64,000 nucleotides of DNA from Viola odorata. Taxonomy: Eukaryota; Streptophyta; Magnoliopsida; Malpighiales; Violaceae. Both the position numbers and the translations under genes were made by a program. The notes below the pieces were generated by a model. The model was not told where the DNA came from. It made no database searches and saw only the letters and a program-made list of their open reading frames with translations. The stretch lies in the NCBI GenBank assembly GCA_963691705.1, contig OY829540.1, positions 71,968,367-72,032,366 on the forward strand. The letters run 5' to 3'. This document shows positions 27,440-43,300 of the stretch, one piece after another (within the stretch, counting starts at the first letter, position 1; every line of letters starts with the position of its first letter).

Positions 27440-27533
27440 AAAGTAAATTTTTTAAAATAAAAAAGAGAGGATGCAATCACTCTATTTTTAATAATGAGTG
27501 CTACCGTCTTTTCAATAAAAAATATATTTGTTA

Positions 27534-27769
27534 CTCCCTTCGTTTTCGAATAATTATCACTGGCTACTATTCATGCATGAGTTTTGAGGAGGCAGAATGA
27601 CTCACTATTTGACCCAAAAAGTTCCGTACTTTTTCTCGGACACACGTTAAGGATTAACGTACGTTAGAAAAAAAGTACGGATTTTTTTGGGGTCAAATAA
27701 TGAGTCATTCGGCCTCCTCAAAACGCGTGCATAAACAGTAAAGTGTCAATTATTCGAAAACGGAGGGAG
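27534..27769. mobile_element. Stowaway-like MITE
   Basis: CTCCCTTCGTTTTCGAATAA at the left and the complement of its end (TTATTCGAAAACGGAGGGAG-like, ending at 27769) at the right, flanked by TA. The interior has a second nested inverted pair (GACTCACTATTTGACCC / GGGTCAAATAATGAGTC). Related to 59578-59781. Confidence 0.92.
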
Positions 27770-28140
27770 TATAAAAGTAGATAAAACATGAGATGAGTAG
27801 TGTAGTAATTTCTTTACATAATAACAATAAGTAATATAATCAATTAAAAAAATAAACTCATTGTTTGACGGTTCTAATTTTGATCCACATTGGTTCAACA
27901 GAAAGAAACATAAAAGGAATATGATGTCTTTATTATAAAATTTGAGTTTTAATCAACAATTTAATTATTTCTTGTTAAACATTAGTAGTTGGTGGTCATT
28001 ACGTGTTGCTTACGAGCCATAATATCTTAAAATAAGATGTAAAATATTTTAATTTTATTCATATAAAATAAAATAATTATTGAAATGCATACTCTAGATT
28101 TCAAAATGAGATGTATTTTTTATTCATATAAAATAAAATA

Positions 28141-28330
28141 ATTAATGAAAGACTTTTGAAAGTCTTTGTGCAGATCCAATCAGAAAAGAGTAATTTTTAG
28201 AAACAATAAATAAAATAAGAATAAGGGTACCGTTGACCAAAAACTGATTAGTTGCTAAAATTATTATTAACCTATCACAATTTGCATAGTCTTGAAATTG
28301 AAATCCTTCCATTGCATTTCTATGAATTGT
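28141..28330 (+). repeat. NLR promoter repeat, copy C
   Basis: ATTAATGAAAGACTTTTGAAAGTCTTTG (given here only to show the box AAAGACTTT-TG-AAAGTCTTT) followed by GATCCAATCAGAAAAGA, then at about 28290 CTTGAAATTGAAATCCTTCC. No NLR coding sequence follows. Confidence 0.6.
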
Positions 28331-31300
28331 ATATATTAGGTGGCTTACCGCTCCACAACTGTATATTATATTATATATACTATTATTTTTCTTCATAAAA
28401 AAATTAGTATTTTTCTTTAAATTATACTCCTGTTGGAATATACTCTATTTCTTTTTAAAAAAAGTGACGTATGACATTATTACTCTTTTAATTTATTAAT
28501 TAAAAATAATCAAAATACATTTATAGAAATAATTGAGAGGTAATTAAGTATAAAACAGGCACTAACTTTTTTGAAATTCTAAATTCAACATTTAATTGGA
28601 AAATATGTTTTTTACCAACTGGAAATGTAATTAATGAAAGACATTGGAACGTCTTTGTGCATATCCAATTAGAAAAGAAAAGTCTATGAGATTACATCGC
28701 ATGCGACTGCGAGGCTCCTAATTGTTAGTATTATACCCATCGGTTCCATATTACTTATCTTTTTTATCTAACTATTAAAATTAAAAAAGTAATTCAAACG
28801 TTATTTTTGTTTTCTGAAACCTATCTTTGGCCAAGTTTTAGATATTTTTATTTGAATTTACTTTCTTCACAATTTGGTGAATACTTTGTCTTTGTTCAAA
28901 TTGGGTGGTAATTGTCTTTTTATTTATTATTTTAATTTTGGGGATTTCTATTTTACGAAATTGATTTTTTGATATTTGGAGTTTTTTAAAGAAACTAATC
29001 AGTTGACAGTAATGCATGTGTTGCATTTGAATTTCTAAAAAAAAGAAAAAAAATAAAATGGAACATTCCGTTTTTTAAAATTAATTATATTATTTTTTTG
29101 AATTTTTAAAATTAATTACATTATTTTCAAAAAATTTAAAATTAATTACATTATTTTTCTGAAATTATCTTATTAAAATTATTAAGAGAAAAAAACTAAG
29201 ACAGAGGGAGGAAGAAGAAGAGAGGAAAAAGAAAAAAGAAAAAGAAAATAATTAATATGACACGTGTCAGTCCAGTCAGCAAAAGAAATATTTAAATAAT
29301 CATGTGTCAGTCCAGTCAGCAAAAGTAACGTCCGTTTGTCGCAATCCGTTAAATTTTTAACGACAGAGATTTGGTGGTGCTAACGTCTATAACGGAGGGG
29401 AGCCAATTAAACAAATAAATAATCTAAGGACTGACAAAAATGAAAATAATAAGAGAGGGATTTCGTGGTGCCTTTTCCCATGAAAAAAATATAAAAAAAC
29501 ATCAGTTTTAGCATGTGGAGTATGATGCAAATCTCTATGGTCATTTAAAAAAGTATTCTTGAATAGGTAAGGGCAATGGATGAGGATGAGGATGAGGATG
29601 AGAAGGTAGAAAGGTTTGAACTGTGATAACCCAAAGTTTGTGCCATTTCTATTTCTTAGAAACGGTAGATGTACATAATCATGTTTGTTAAGACATGACC
29701 AAAAACAGAAATAAGACTTAAAGATTACTTTTACTCTAAGTGTTCTAAATTATAATTAGTCTTACGTGTTTGTAATTAGTCTATAAATCACTACAGTATC
29801 ACTATACAGTTTTAATAACGTTATCTCAAAAGAACGTCTATTTATCAAATTGAGAAATTAGTGATACTGTATTGATTTAATTATTTGAGAAAAAATTAAT
29901 GGTATCATTGGAGATTTTATGAAATTTTGATGGTCAATTTATTTTTCTCAAAAAAATGAAAAATACTATACGTATGCTACAGTTAAGGGTGTTCATTAAC
30001 CTGTATGATCTGTTCAACTGAATTTACAATAAAAATCAATCTTATATTCATTGAATGTGGAGTAGGGTAGAGTTTTAATTTAAAAATAAAGTAACCGTAG
30101 TTAGCAAAAAGAAAAAAGAAAAAAAAAGGTGTCTGATGGGTTTTGAACTCACTACGTCAAGGCAAACGGCTAATTTATTCGCCATTAGAATAAAAATCAA
30201 GTATTAATATAAAATTTGGTAAGTATTATATATATATATAAAATGGGTTCTTGATTTCTCGGTTTAGTTTTAAATTTTTAGAGATAGAAAACTGAATTAA
30301 ACAATTTATTTTCGCTTCGGTCTATTTCTCTATTTTTACTGTTTAAAAAAGAACGAACTGAATCAGTGATTTCGGTTCAATTTTCAATTTTGTCCGATTT
30401 TTATACACCCTTTCAAAATAGTTGAAAATTGCACTGGACCCGAAAACCTATGAATCGGATAAAGCTAAGACTCGGATCTATATGTCCATATCCATTGGTT
30501 CTTTCTTGGACTTTATTTATTGCGCAAAAAAAAGTATTTTAAAAACTGTAAAAGGCCATTAGAGACCTCCACGTGGTAGCACAGGTACTCGGACAGCTTA
30601 TTTTCATCCGACAATGGTGGGCCCCACATATCACCCACGCTATGATGTCTTTATGGCGGACTCACCTAAGCCTAAGAGCATTGGGTTTGGGATAAGAACG
30701 TAAGAGACTGTCACTCCCTGCTTGTCCAAGTGCGGCACATCCTTCCTCCACTACCCTCCCTCCGATCATCCCGCCCTTTATTCTCATCCAACGGCTACCC
30801 TTTCTCCTCACCTCTCACAGCCATCTTCATCAATTTTATTAAAAAAAGAAAAATTATATATTTAACAATAATACTATATAATTGTTGGCCCATAAATTAA
30901 AATTATAGGTTTTTAATTTTTTTTTTTAGAATATAATTTTTTTTATAAACGAAGATAAAATTTAAACTCGTATTAGACAACTGACCAATTATTGCTCGAA
31001 TCATAAAATAAAATTTTGAAAGCAACGTTTTTTCTTACCACAATTAAATTATATTATCTTCAACACTATTATTGTACTATTATATTTGTATTTGCATTTG
31101 TACTTTGTATTTATCATATGTATATTTTTTATTGATTTATTTATTTATGGGGTTTCAGATTTGTAGTATTAGTTTTAATTAATTGCGATTTGCGAGTTAT
31201 CCCTCATCAGTTTACCAGAGGCACTGTGTGTAATGGGGATTTGAGATTGATCACCGAGTGAGCAACCTCACCACAACTTTTGTAAATTTTTTGTTTGTTT

Positions 31301-34300
31301 CAACTTTCAACTATTCTTTGGGTTTTGGGTGGTGCTTGTTTTGGTTGACTACTTTCCTTCTGCCATGTTGGGTTGATTTCCTCTCCCAAAAATCAAATAG
31401 TGCAAAGTCTTGTACCAATCTTCACTGGTATATCTTCCTCTTACCTCCATAATCTTGAATCTATTCTATTCCTTTAATATCTATCGCTATTTTTTGAAGT
31501 GGAATTTCCTGCTCGCTATCTCTTGTTGGATTTCGATTCTGTTGAAATTACTCTTTCATTTTCATTATTCATTTCACTTTGATTCTTCCTGTTCTGAGAA
31601 ATTTATCTTTAGTATCTCTTAAAGTGTGTTCCTTTCTTGCTGTACGGCTGCATAGTGATCTTGTTTGAGTTAATTTCTTGAGTGGGCATCTTGTGCTTCT
31701 TGTTCTGTACTTAGTTGCTTGAGTTTAGAACATATCTTGGTTGCTCTAGTTTGGAAGATTTTACCTTTAGTGAGAGTTTTCCATTGTGGCAACCAAAGAA
31801 AGCTGTTTAATTTAGGTAGGTTTGGTTGAAAGAACCTACAAAAATGGTGTCTAGATCATATTCAAATCTCTTGGAGCTTGCCTCTGGTGAGTCTCCATCA
31901 TTTGGCCGTATGAGCCGGAGGATTCCACGGATTATGACAGTGGCCGGCATCATTTCCGACCTGGATGATGACCCGTCGGAGAGTGTGTGCTCTGACCCAT
32001 CATCGTCTGTCCAAAAGGACAGAATCATAATTGTAGCTAATCAGCTGCCGATAAGGGCACAACGAAAATCTGATGGTAGCAAGTCTTGGATTTTCACTTG
32101 GGACGAGGATTCACTCCTGCTCCAGTTGAGAGACGGATTAGGAGATGATGAAATTGAAGTTATTTATGTTGGTTGCTTGAAAGAAGAAGTTCATCCTAGC
32201 GAACAAGATGAGGTCTCACAAATACTTTTGGAAACTTTCAAATGTGTGGCGACGTTTCTCCCACCTGATCTTTTCAGCCGGTATTATCATGGCTTTTGTA
32301 AACAACAGTTATGGCCTTTGTTTCATTACATGCTGCCTTTGTCCCCAGACCTCGGTGGCAGATTTAACCGGTCATTGTGGCAAGCATATGTGTCCGTAAA
32401 TAAGATTTTTGCTGATAGGATCATGGAGGTGATTAATCCAGAAGATGACTTTGTGTGGGTGCATGACTATCACCTAATGGTACTGCCAACTTTCCTGCGG
32501 AAAAGGTTTAACCGAGTGAAACTTGGGTTTTTCCTCCATAGCCCATTTCCTTCATCAGAGATTTATAAGACATTACCTATTAGGGAGGAGCTTTTACGAG
32601 CCTTGTTAAATTCAGATTTGATTGGGTTCCACACTTTTGACTATGCCAGACATTTCTTGTCTTGCTGTAGTAGAATGCTTGGTCTTTCATATGAATCCAA
32701 GAGAGGATATATTAGCCTGGAGTATTGTGGTCGGACTGTAAGTATCAAGATTCTTCCTGTTGGTATCCATATGGATCAGCTGCAATCAGTGTTGAGCCTT
32801 CCAGAGACAGAGGCAAAGGTTGCGGAGCTTATCAAGCAGTTCTGTGATCAGGACAGGATTATGTTGCTAGGAGTTGATGATATGGACATCTTCAAGGGCA
32901 TAAGTTTGAAGTTGCTGGCAATGGAACAGTTGCTTGTGCAGCACCCAGAGTGGCAGGGAAAGGTAGTGTTGGTACAGATAGCAAATCCAGCGAGGGGCAA
33001 GGGAAAAGATGTGAAAGAAGTCCAGGCTGAGACGTATTCCACAGTGAAGCGGATAAATGAAACATTTGGGAAGCCTGGATATGAACCCATAGTCTTGATT
33101 GATGCACCGCTGAAGTTTTACGAGAAGGTTGCTTATTATGTTGTTGCCGAGTGTTGCTTGGTCACTGCTGTAAGGGATGGAATGAATCTCATCCCCTATG
33201 AATACATTATTAGTCGTCAAGGTAATGAGCTGTTAGATAAGGTGTTGGGACTCGGGCCATCCACTCCCAAGAAGAGCATGTTGGTTATTTCTGAGTTTAT
33301 TGGATGTTCACCATCTTTGAGTGGAGCAATACGAGTAAACCCCTGGAACATTGATGCAGTGGCTGATGCAATGGACTATGCCTTGGAAATGGCTGAGCCT
33401 GAGAAACAGCTCCGGCATGAGAAGCATTATAGATATGTCAGTACCCATGATGTTGGATACTGGGCACGTAGTTTCCTTCAGGATCTTGAGAGGACATGTC
33501 GTGACCATTCAAGGAGGAGGTGCTGGGGTATCGGGTTTGGACTAAGCTTCAGGGTTGTGGCCCTTGATCCAAACTTCAGGAAGCTCTCGATGGAGTACAT
33601 CGTCTCAGCATACAGGAGGACCTCATCCAGGGCAATTCTTCTGGACTATGATGGTACACTAATGCCCCAGGCTTCTTTGGACAAGAGCCCATCAGCTAAG
33701 ACCATTGACATCCTAAACGGCTTATGCAGAGAAAAGAACAACATGGTTTATCTGGTCAGCGCTAGAAGCCGCACGACCCTTACTGAATGGTTTTCTCAGT
33801 GCCAGGGGATCGGATTAGCTGCAGAGCATGGCTACTTTTTCAGGTAAATTAGTGTTCTGAAATGAATCGCAAGTATTTGGTTTCACATGGTTCTAATTTG
33901 AGATTGATGATTGTTTGTTTTCAGGCAAACACGAGATGAAGAGTGGGAGACATGTGCCCCCGCAGCAGACTCAACATGGATGCAAATTGCTGAGCCAGTA
34001 ATGCAGCTTTACACTGAAACAACTGATGGGTCGACAATTGAGAAGAAGGAAACTGCCTTGGTGTGGTGTTATGAGGATGCAGATCCAGACTTTGGTTCGT
34101 GCCAGGCTAAAGAACTTCTTGATCATTTAGAAAGTGTCCTTGCCAATGAACCGGTCACAGTAAAGAGTGGGCAGAACATAGTGGAGGTCAAACCCCAGGT
34201 TTGGACCATTTACCTTCTTTTCCCTGGTCAAACCGCATGGATCTGCTTGTTACTTGCTACGATTTCGTTTCATATGTCAATAGTTTTTTCCCTTTATTTG

Positions 34301-37300
34301 AGTGCTTATGGAAGAGTCTTTTTAATAGTGGTAAGACCATTTTGGCGCGGATCTGACTAAGAAATCTCACTCCACTTTGAGTTGTCACTACCTGGGCGGA
34401 GTTTAGGCTTTCTAATTACTGGCATGAGAAAAACCATTTTGGCATTAAGATGTCCTTTGAGTATTGCACAATATTGTAGTGATAAGTACATGAAGAGTGG
34501 GAAGAAAGGTGAAGAAAATCAGCTGATTAAGGATTATTTTGCTACCTGTCTGATATGAAATAGGAAAGGATTAAAAGCAAGTTTGTTGCAGGAGGAATCA
34601 TATTGTTAGTAGTTTATAGGCATTTTGCAGATGCATGTTTAACTCGCAGCGGATATGGAACATTTGACTAGGGCCAAGAAATGTAAAGGCTTTTCAATTG
34701 CCAGTTTAGGATCCTCTCGGAAGGGGTAGCTTTTGGTACTTCACTTCAAATTGCACATCCAGCTGGAAATTAGATGCATTTAATAGAACCCAATTTCCGT
34801 TGCACTTGAATGTGCTTGTTTACTTATTGCAATTTTGCCTATGAACCCTAACTAGCTCGATGTCAATGCAGGGCATAAGCAAGGGGCTCGTTGCCAAACG
34901 CCTACTTACGACCATGCTAGAAAGGGGAACCCCCCCTGACTTTGTGCTCTGCATTGGTGATGACCGTTCGGACGAAGATATGTTTGAGGCAATCATAAGT
35001 TCCATGGCAGGGCCATCAATTTGTCCGAGGGCGGAAGTGTTTGCTTGCACTGTTGGAAAAAAACCAAGCAAGGCTAAGTATTATCTCGATGACACCGCAG
35101 AAATTGTCCGGTTGATGCAAGGCTTGGCTGCTGTTTCAGAACAAACAGTCACATTATAGGCTCTAGCAAGATAATTCGAACTCTGTTTTAAGTGCAAAGC
35201 TTGTAGATCGAGTGGCGGCAAGAAACACCTAGTCTTCTCAGTATTCTTTTCTTTCTTCATCTTTAGTTTTCTAAGTTAAGTTGTAATAGTGCGTGTAAGG
35301 TAAGAGGAGCTTTGGAACAGGAAAACTGTGTGTATTTGACTGACTATCTAAGTTGTACATATACATGCTACTATGAGAGTAAGATGCATCTTCTTCTCCT
35401 TTTTCTTCACCGGACCCTCAAAGAGAGGTAACTCTCCTGTATAGTTTTCTCAATTTTCAAAATTCAAACTTGAGGTTTTAGTTAAGGGTGGTAAATTATT
35501 AACTATTTGACTACAATTAATATTGGTATTTTATTTTCACTGCCCTCTGATATTTTGAATTTTTCTATAATAGTTTTTAAAATTATATTTTTATTTTTGC
35601 CCACCCAACGAAAAATTATTTTATTTGGTCCCCTAAAATTTTCACTCAAGCTCCACCATTGTGTATATAATATATATTTCGATTCGGCTAACATTATTGT
35701 GGATTGAGTTCAATGTGAATGAGTGAGTGAGAGAAATGAGAGAATTAAAGGATCCACGACACAAACGTCAAGGTCATTTTCACCATTATCAACACGTCGG
35801 GCGCTTTGTACGGTTGCATGTGGTTACAAAGGTGACTGTGATGGATTGGCTGTGTTGGGAAAAAATCACCTTTCCTGCCCAGGATCGAACAAACAAAAAT
35901 ACAGAACAGCAAAAATAAACAACACACAGAATTTACGTGGAAAACCTCCAACGAGGAAAAACCACGGGCCAACTCCGAACAATCTTTCACTAATAATAAA
36001 TTATTAGGTTTACAATTAAGAAAAATAAATACCCTCACTGATTTATTTTTCTCTCAATCACACAAGAAAAATACTCTCTATTTTTCTCTCACGGGATACT
36101 CAACCGTGATCCCTCTCTCAATTCTCTCAATTGCTCTCTCTGCTGCAATTGCTCTCAATTGATACTTGGTTGCAATTCTTGCAATCCCTCACTCTCTGCC
36201 TCCGTCTCTCTATCGCAGCAATGCAATGGTATGTATATATATATAGAAAAGCAACTCTTGCTTTTCTATAAGGATTGCCGTGAAACATGCCACAAAACAT
36301 GGCATGGTGTCCTTCATCATTTCACCAACACAATCATTTCTCTTATTCCAACATACTCATCACATGTCCACCAAACAAGAAAACCCATCACACCACATCA
36401 TACACTTTTCACTTTTCTTTTTCTTCTTCCACGTTGCCTTCTCATTGTTTTTGCAAGACAACCTTTCCACCATTGAGCTGGACACCAACAATTCTCCCCC
36501 TCCAGCTCATATCATGGGGGATCACCAATCTTCATACTTTCCGAGTAGAGGTCGAGTTCGCTTTCTCACCGGTCGACTCTGCAAAGCTAACTCTTCTCCT
36601 AGGCAACTCTACCTGGCCATCACAATCATTCAATCTTTTATGAGTACCTTGTACTGTACTCTTAACCGCGGTTCCAATCAGTCTGTAAACATTGTTATAA
36701 GCAAGCTCCCCCTTCATGATTACAGCTGCTCCTCTGCTTACCCTCATCAACCTATCTCTCGCTGAGTATTTGTACCCGCGAGAATCCAATCTTCCGAGAG
36801 AAATTAAATTTCTTTTCAACTTCGGCACATATCTCACATTGCCGAGAGTTCTCACCAATCCATCATGCATCTTAATCTTCACATTGCCAATACCTTCAAC
36901 CTCCAGTTTTTCATTATTGACCAATGTGACAGATTTATCATCACAGTCACCAAATGTACTGAACAATTCTTTGTTAGCACAAATGTGAAAAGAACATGCA
37001 GAATCTAAAATCCAGGAATCTCTTACCAGATCCTCACTTTTCTGCACTGCCAACAATTCAGCATCATCATCCTGAATAGTTACAGCATCATCAATCTTTT
37101 CTTTACCCTTCTGCAGTTCTTTCAGATCAGTCATCATCTTCTGACAGTGTACTCTAATGTGACCCTTCTGGTGACAATAGTAACACTCTTTCTCACTGTA
37201 GTCTGCTCTTGGTCTTGAGCTGGATCTGTTTCTTCCATAGCTGGAAGAAGCACCTCTTCCTCTGCTTCTGCCACGCTGATCCCGTCCACTCGATGACCCT

Positions 37301-40300
37301 TCTGTAGCTAACAGTCTGTCACTACTATTCTTGTTCTCCGCTCCTAACAGCTTCTCATTATCTATTAGGAAAGTCGTCACATCCTCCTTCTTCAAACTCG
37401 TCTTCCCTGCTGTAAGGGACTGCACCAGTGACTTGTATGATACAGGTAATGAAGAAAGGAGAAGTATCGCCTGCTCTTCATCTTCTACTTTCTCCCCCGT
37501 ATTAAGCACTTTCGTCAGCAACCGATTAAAATCTGACAAGTGATTATGGATGCTCGTGCTGTCATCCATCTTCAACGAATACAAGTCTAACTTCAGACTA
37601 AGTTTGTTTGTCACAGACTTAGAAGCATAAATACTTTCTAGCTTCTCCCACATCACTTTTGGTGTCTGCTCTCCCATCACAGCATACTTTATTGATGGAG
37701 CTAATGCTAGCCTGATCTGACTGGTCGCTTTTTTCAGGACCGTTGCCCATTCACCATCTTTCATTCCTTCTGGCTTCTCATCATCAAGTGCGACGTCGAG
37801 ATCCTTCATAGTCAGCAAATCCATCACAGTTGTCTGCCACACTGCGAAATCATTCTGTCCATCAAAAGGCTCAATCCTTGCGTTGTCTGTCATCTTTCAA
37901 ACCTTAAGCTCCGCTACCAGTTGTTGGGAAAAAATCACCTTTCCTGCCCAGGATCGAACAAACAAAAATACAGAACAGCAAAAATAAACAACACACAGAA
38001 TTTACGTGGAAAACCTCCAACGAGGAAAAACCACGGGCCAACTCCGAACAATCTTTCACTAATAATAAATTATTAGGTTTACAATTAAGAAAAATAAATA
38101 CCCTCACTGATTTATTTTTCTCTCAATCACACAAGAAAAATACTCTCTATTTTTCTCTCACGGGATACTCAACCGTGATCCCTCTCTCAATTCTCTCAAT
38201 TGCTCTCTCTGCTGCAATTGCTCTCAATTGATACTTGGTTGCAATTCTTGCAATCCCTCACTCTCTGCCTCCGTCTCTCTATCGCAGCAATGCAATGGTA
38301 TGTATATATATATAGAAAAGCAACTCTTGCTTTTCTATAAGGATTGCCGTGAAACATGCCACAAAACATGGCATGGTGTCCTTCATCATTTCACCAACAC
38401 AATCATTTCTCTTATTCCAACATACTCATCACATGTCCACCAAACAAGAAAACCCATCACACCACATCATACACTTTTCACTTTTCTTTTTCTTCTTCCA
38501 CGTTGCCTTCTCATTGTTTTTGCAAGACAACCTTTCCACCATTGAGCTGGACACCAACAGGCTGGTCTTATGGTTCAGGACTGGTTCTGTCCGAATTGGG
38601 AACGGAGTTGGTTTTCTTTTCACCATCTTGTCAACACGGCAGTTTGTGGAGGCCTAAGTGTAAACGGCTCTGATAAAAGTCTAGTCCAGGTCTACACGAC
38701 AGACTAGGGATTTGGATTCTCGGAAAAAAAAAACTATACACGCTTGTATAACTTTTATCTATCACTAATATTGTGTCGTTGTTTATATAAAGAAAATCGG
38801 TTTAATGATATTTTTCGTTTATCTACTTCTTAAAATTGTTTTAAGTCGTCTTTCTATCAATCTAAAAATATCTAACATCGAATAGTAGAGAGACGAATAA
38901 TGTGTATTTATTCGATTGATGGACGACTTGAAACAATTTTGAAAAGTAGATGGATAAAAAATATTATTAACCCAAAAAAAATCTCAAAATACGCTCAATG
39001 TGTCCAAATTACAAACTTAAATATCTAAATTTATTTTGGAAATACTCCCTCCATAAATTTTTAACTGTCCATTTAACGAAAATTAAAAATTAAAAAATTA
39101 TTAATTGTTATTTTTTAGAGTATTTTAACAATTAATTATATTTTGATTCTATTAATTTTTTAAAATAAACCAATAAATACTAACCATGAATTCTGAAAAT
39201 GTATTATTAATTGATTTTTTTAGATTAAAAAATATAAAAAACGACTTTGGAAATGAAAATTGAACTAATAAAAAAAATGACTAAACAACTAAAAAATTAC
39301 AGAGTAAGTAATCAATATAGGTCAAAATGGGTTATAAAATTAACTCTAATAAGATGAAGAATAATGCTATAGTTAATTTCTATGAGGAAAAGACTCCTAT
39401 AAAAATAAAAATAAAAAATAGAGGAAAAGACAATTTACTTATGAAGGTTTTTATTTTTAGATAATTTAGTTAAGAAGATTCTATATTTGGACAATTTAAT
39501 TATGGGTGTTTCTCTTTGAACAGTTTGATCATTCGAGTAATTTATGTTAGATTATTTACTCATTCAATCATTTTTTTTTATTTCAATAGTGATAAATTTG
39601 TGTTTCTTTTTACTAAATAGAGTATTGATTGAATCATATAAACGAAGTGAGTAAATTTATCTAATGGAAAATATTTGAGTAATTAAATATTCCAAAATAA
39701 AACATCATTGATTAAATTATCAAAAAGAAAACTTCCGTGACTAAATCGTTTTTTACTCATAACTAAAAAGTGAGGCATAGCTATTAGCTAGTGTAAACGG
39801 GTTCAATAAAAGTCTAGCTCCGGTCGACACTGACAGATTGGAATTTTGGGTTCTTGTGACATCATACACGCTTACTAACTTAGTCTTGCTAATGTGTCCT
39901 TGTCCTTCTCCATCCAATTAGCATAAAAATCCCCTGTACTATCTTTTAAAACAGACATTTCCCCTATCCTTACAAAATTCAAATTGACCTCCCCTGTACT
40001 ATCAGTTAGAAGCATTTGTTTGGTCTCCGTCAGTCAAATTAACAGACCGTTAGTGTTGACCGTTCATTTTGAATAAAATATTCAGAAAATTTGTAAAAAA
40101 TCCAAAAAAAATTATAAAAAATTGTAAAAAATCCCAAAAAAATGTATAAATTCTATAAAAAAATTATGTAACCTAAAAATCCAGAAAAAATGTAAAATTT
40201 TAAAAGAAATTAATTAATCTAAAAATTCAGAAGAAATGTAAAATTGGAATTTTTACATTTTTTTGAAAAATTTTACAATTTTTTTGGATTTATTAATTTT

Positions 40301-43300
40301 TACATTTCTTTGGGGATTTTTTACATATTTTTAAAAAAGAAATACATTTTTTTAGAATTTTTATAATTTTTCTGAATATTTTAATCAAAGTCAACGGTTA
40401 AAAAGTGAAGTCTGTTAGTTTGACTGGTACAGACCAACGGTTTGCTTCTGACCGATAGTACATGGGAGGTCAATTTGAATTTTTTAAGAACAGGGGAGGT
40501 GTCTGTTTTAAAAAATAGTACAGGGGTTTTTATGCTATTACTTTTAAAAGAATGTGAAAGATCATCTAAGTTCTAAATTTCCATTCAGTAAAAAACAAAT
40601 TCAGAAGAAAAAAATAGTTAATCAAATAAAATATAATTCAGCTGGTTAATACACATAATTTTAATTATAATATAAATTACACATTTGATATCTAATACTA
40701 TAATGATAATTATATAATGTAGATGTCCCACTCGAAAGAAAATTACACTACTTTCATATAGCTTTTGTTTAGGATACCCTACCTAAAGATACCAACAAAT
40801 CTAATACTTTCTCAAAAGCCAAAGATTTTACAAGATTGTGAGAAATAAAATGCATTTTCTCCCCTAATAGTTCTCTTTGCTCCTTGTAAGTGGTGGTGGC
40901 AACTTAATTCTCCTTGCGTATACTCAATTCGTTGGTCTCGATTTGTTGGGGTTTATGGTTGGAGTGATAGTCATAAACCCGTCATTTTATTTGTAAAATA
41001 AAATAAAATAGAAGTCAGGTCTAGTCCCAGACTCGTCACTTTAACGGGCAAAAATCGAAACTCATTTGACCGTCTCGTTTATTATTGAGACCCGACTCAT
41101 AGTCCCATTTTACCATTCTTATTCTACGTAATAAATTAAGCATGTTCGTAAATTATCATACTATAAGAAGGGATGATTAACAGAACATTATGCCCACCTT
41201 TCATTTTGTTGTCAAAAAAATAAATTGTTCACACTTGAAATTTTAAAAGAAAAAATGAAAAAGAAAAGAAAAAAAATTGACCCTTTCTTAAAAAAATATC
41301 GGATTGGATGAACAGCAATAATAATAAGATAAAGGAATGTGAGAGACGATCTCATGGAGTACGGCATTCCTTGTATTTTTTGCGCATTCAAACTTCATCT
41401 TCTTGACTCAGTTTAACTTCCTATAAAAAGCCGCTGGCATCTTCCAGCTCTCATTACACAATACATGAACGCATAAAACAGAGCAGTCAAAGATCAAGAA
41501 ATCTCCTCAAGAACTTCAAATTTCAATTCATACCAATTCTTGGTGTTTTTTTCTTCTTTCTTTCTTTCTCTATTTATTGATTCTTTTTCTTGATCATTTC
41601 TCTCAATATTACTACTACCAAGAATTCATCAAAGGATGAACAATAATGATGAAATTGTCAACAGGGCTGTGCTCTGTTTAGGCAGAGGATTAGATTTGAC
41701 ATCAGATTTCCGGCTCAAATTCTGCAAAGGCAAAGAAAGATTGGTTTATCTAAACGAAACAGAGAAGAAAGAGCTAATCGTACCTGGGTTTGGATCAATC
41801 CATGGCGTCTCGCCTGATATCAAATGTGACAAAGGCGACCGCACCAGATACCAATCCGACATCCTCGACTTCCATCAGGTCTTGTACATTTTCCTCAATT
41901 AATTAGTCCTTAATTAGTTCAATTCAATCTACTGTTTAATCTGTTTGTCTGACTCCTGGAAAATTGGAACTGATACTGTAGATGTCGGAATTGTTCAACC
42001 GGAGAGCGGCGGTGCCGGGGAAGATCCCGTCGGGTCAATTCAATCAGATGTTTGGATTTGATAGCGGGTCATGGGCGATTGATGCAGCTAATACAAGATA
42101 TCTGGGTCTTGATGGCTATTACATTGTTCTTTTTAATGTTCATATTCATCGCTATCCGCTTGTTCTCTCCGACGAAGTCCAAAATGCAGTTCCATCCTCT
42201 TGGGATCCATGCGCTCTAGCCAGGTACTAACTTCTTACCCATTCTACCTTTTCCGTTTAGTTTTCTCCATTTTTTCGTATTTAAATCCAACACTTAAATT
42301 AAAATAGATAATAATTTCGTATTTCAGTGATACTTCTTATAAAGTAAATCGCGGAAATTTTCAAGTTCAAATCTCCTCATTTATATTCATACTTAATAAT
42401 AATAAAAAAGAATTAAATTATTTTTCACTCGATCACAATTTTTCTTACCGTTAAATCACGTAACAATAATAAATTTACAACTCGAAAAATTGCTATGAAA
42501 TATGTAAATGCGTAGTTTTTTTTTATAAAAAAAATAAAAATAAATATAAGTAGTTCATTCCCATTAACTATATATAAATATATATATTTTTATTCCCATC
42601 ATGACACGGTCGTTAAAGAAAAATCCTAGCTCCTCCCACTGTCACACTCACTATAATGGCTATGTTTATTTATTCCTTTTTTAGTTTTTTATGTGCATTA
42701 ATTTAAATTACAAAAAGATTATTATTATCTTCATCATCGCAAGGAATTTGACTGAAGGCACTGATATCATAAGAGTTATTATCTTTCGAGAAACCGATAA
42801 ATACTCAAACGAGATTAATTTTAATCGAAAAAATACTAGAAAAAAACTTGTAGATTTCTTCTACTTTCGTCAATCAAGGGAATTTTTAGTTGGGCAAACA
42901 ACTTACAAGTTACAAAGACCAAGTCAAGATAGAAGAGTGAGTGAAATAATACATTATTATGTTTGCGGACTCTAACGTGCCATCCTACGCAAAAGATACT
43001 CTGTTTTCTTGTTTGACCAGTCGATTATAAATTCACTACTGGAAATTTCTCAACTTTGTTGGTGTAATTTGAAGTCAATTATATCAACAAGTTCGTTAGA
43101 CATTAGTTGACTTTCTCTAATTATTAAGAAGAAATTTAGACATGTTTGTTTGAGGTTTAGGATAAGTGAAAAGGCAAACGAGGTTAGTTAACAATTTTTT
43201 GGAAAATCATTCGTTAAATTACGGTTACGGTCCTTATTAGTTATTAAGTATCCCTTCCGAGTTTTATAATCGACTTTTAAATTATAATCACGCATTAATT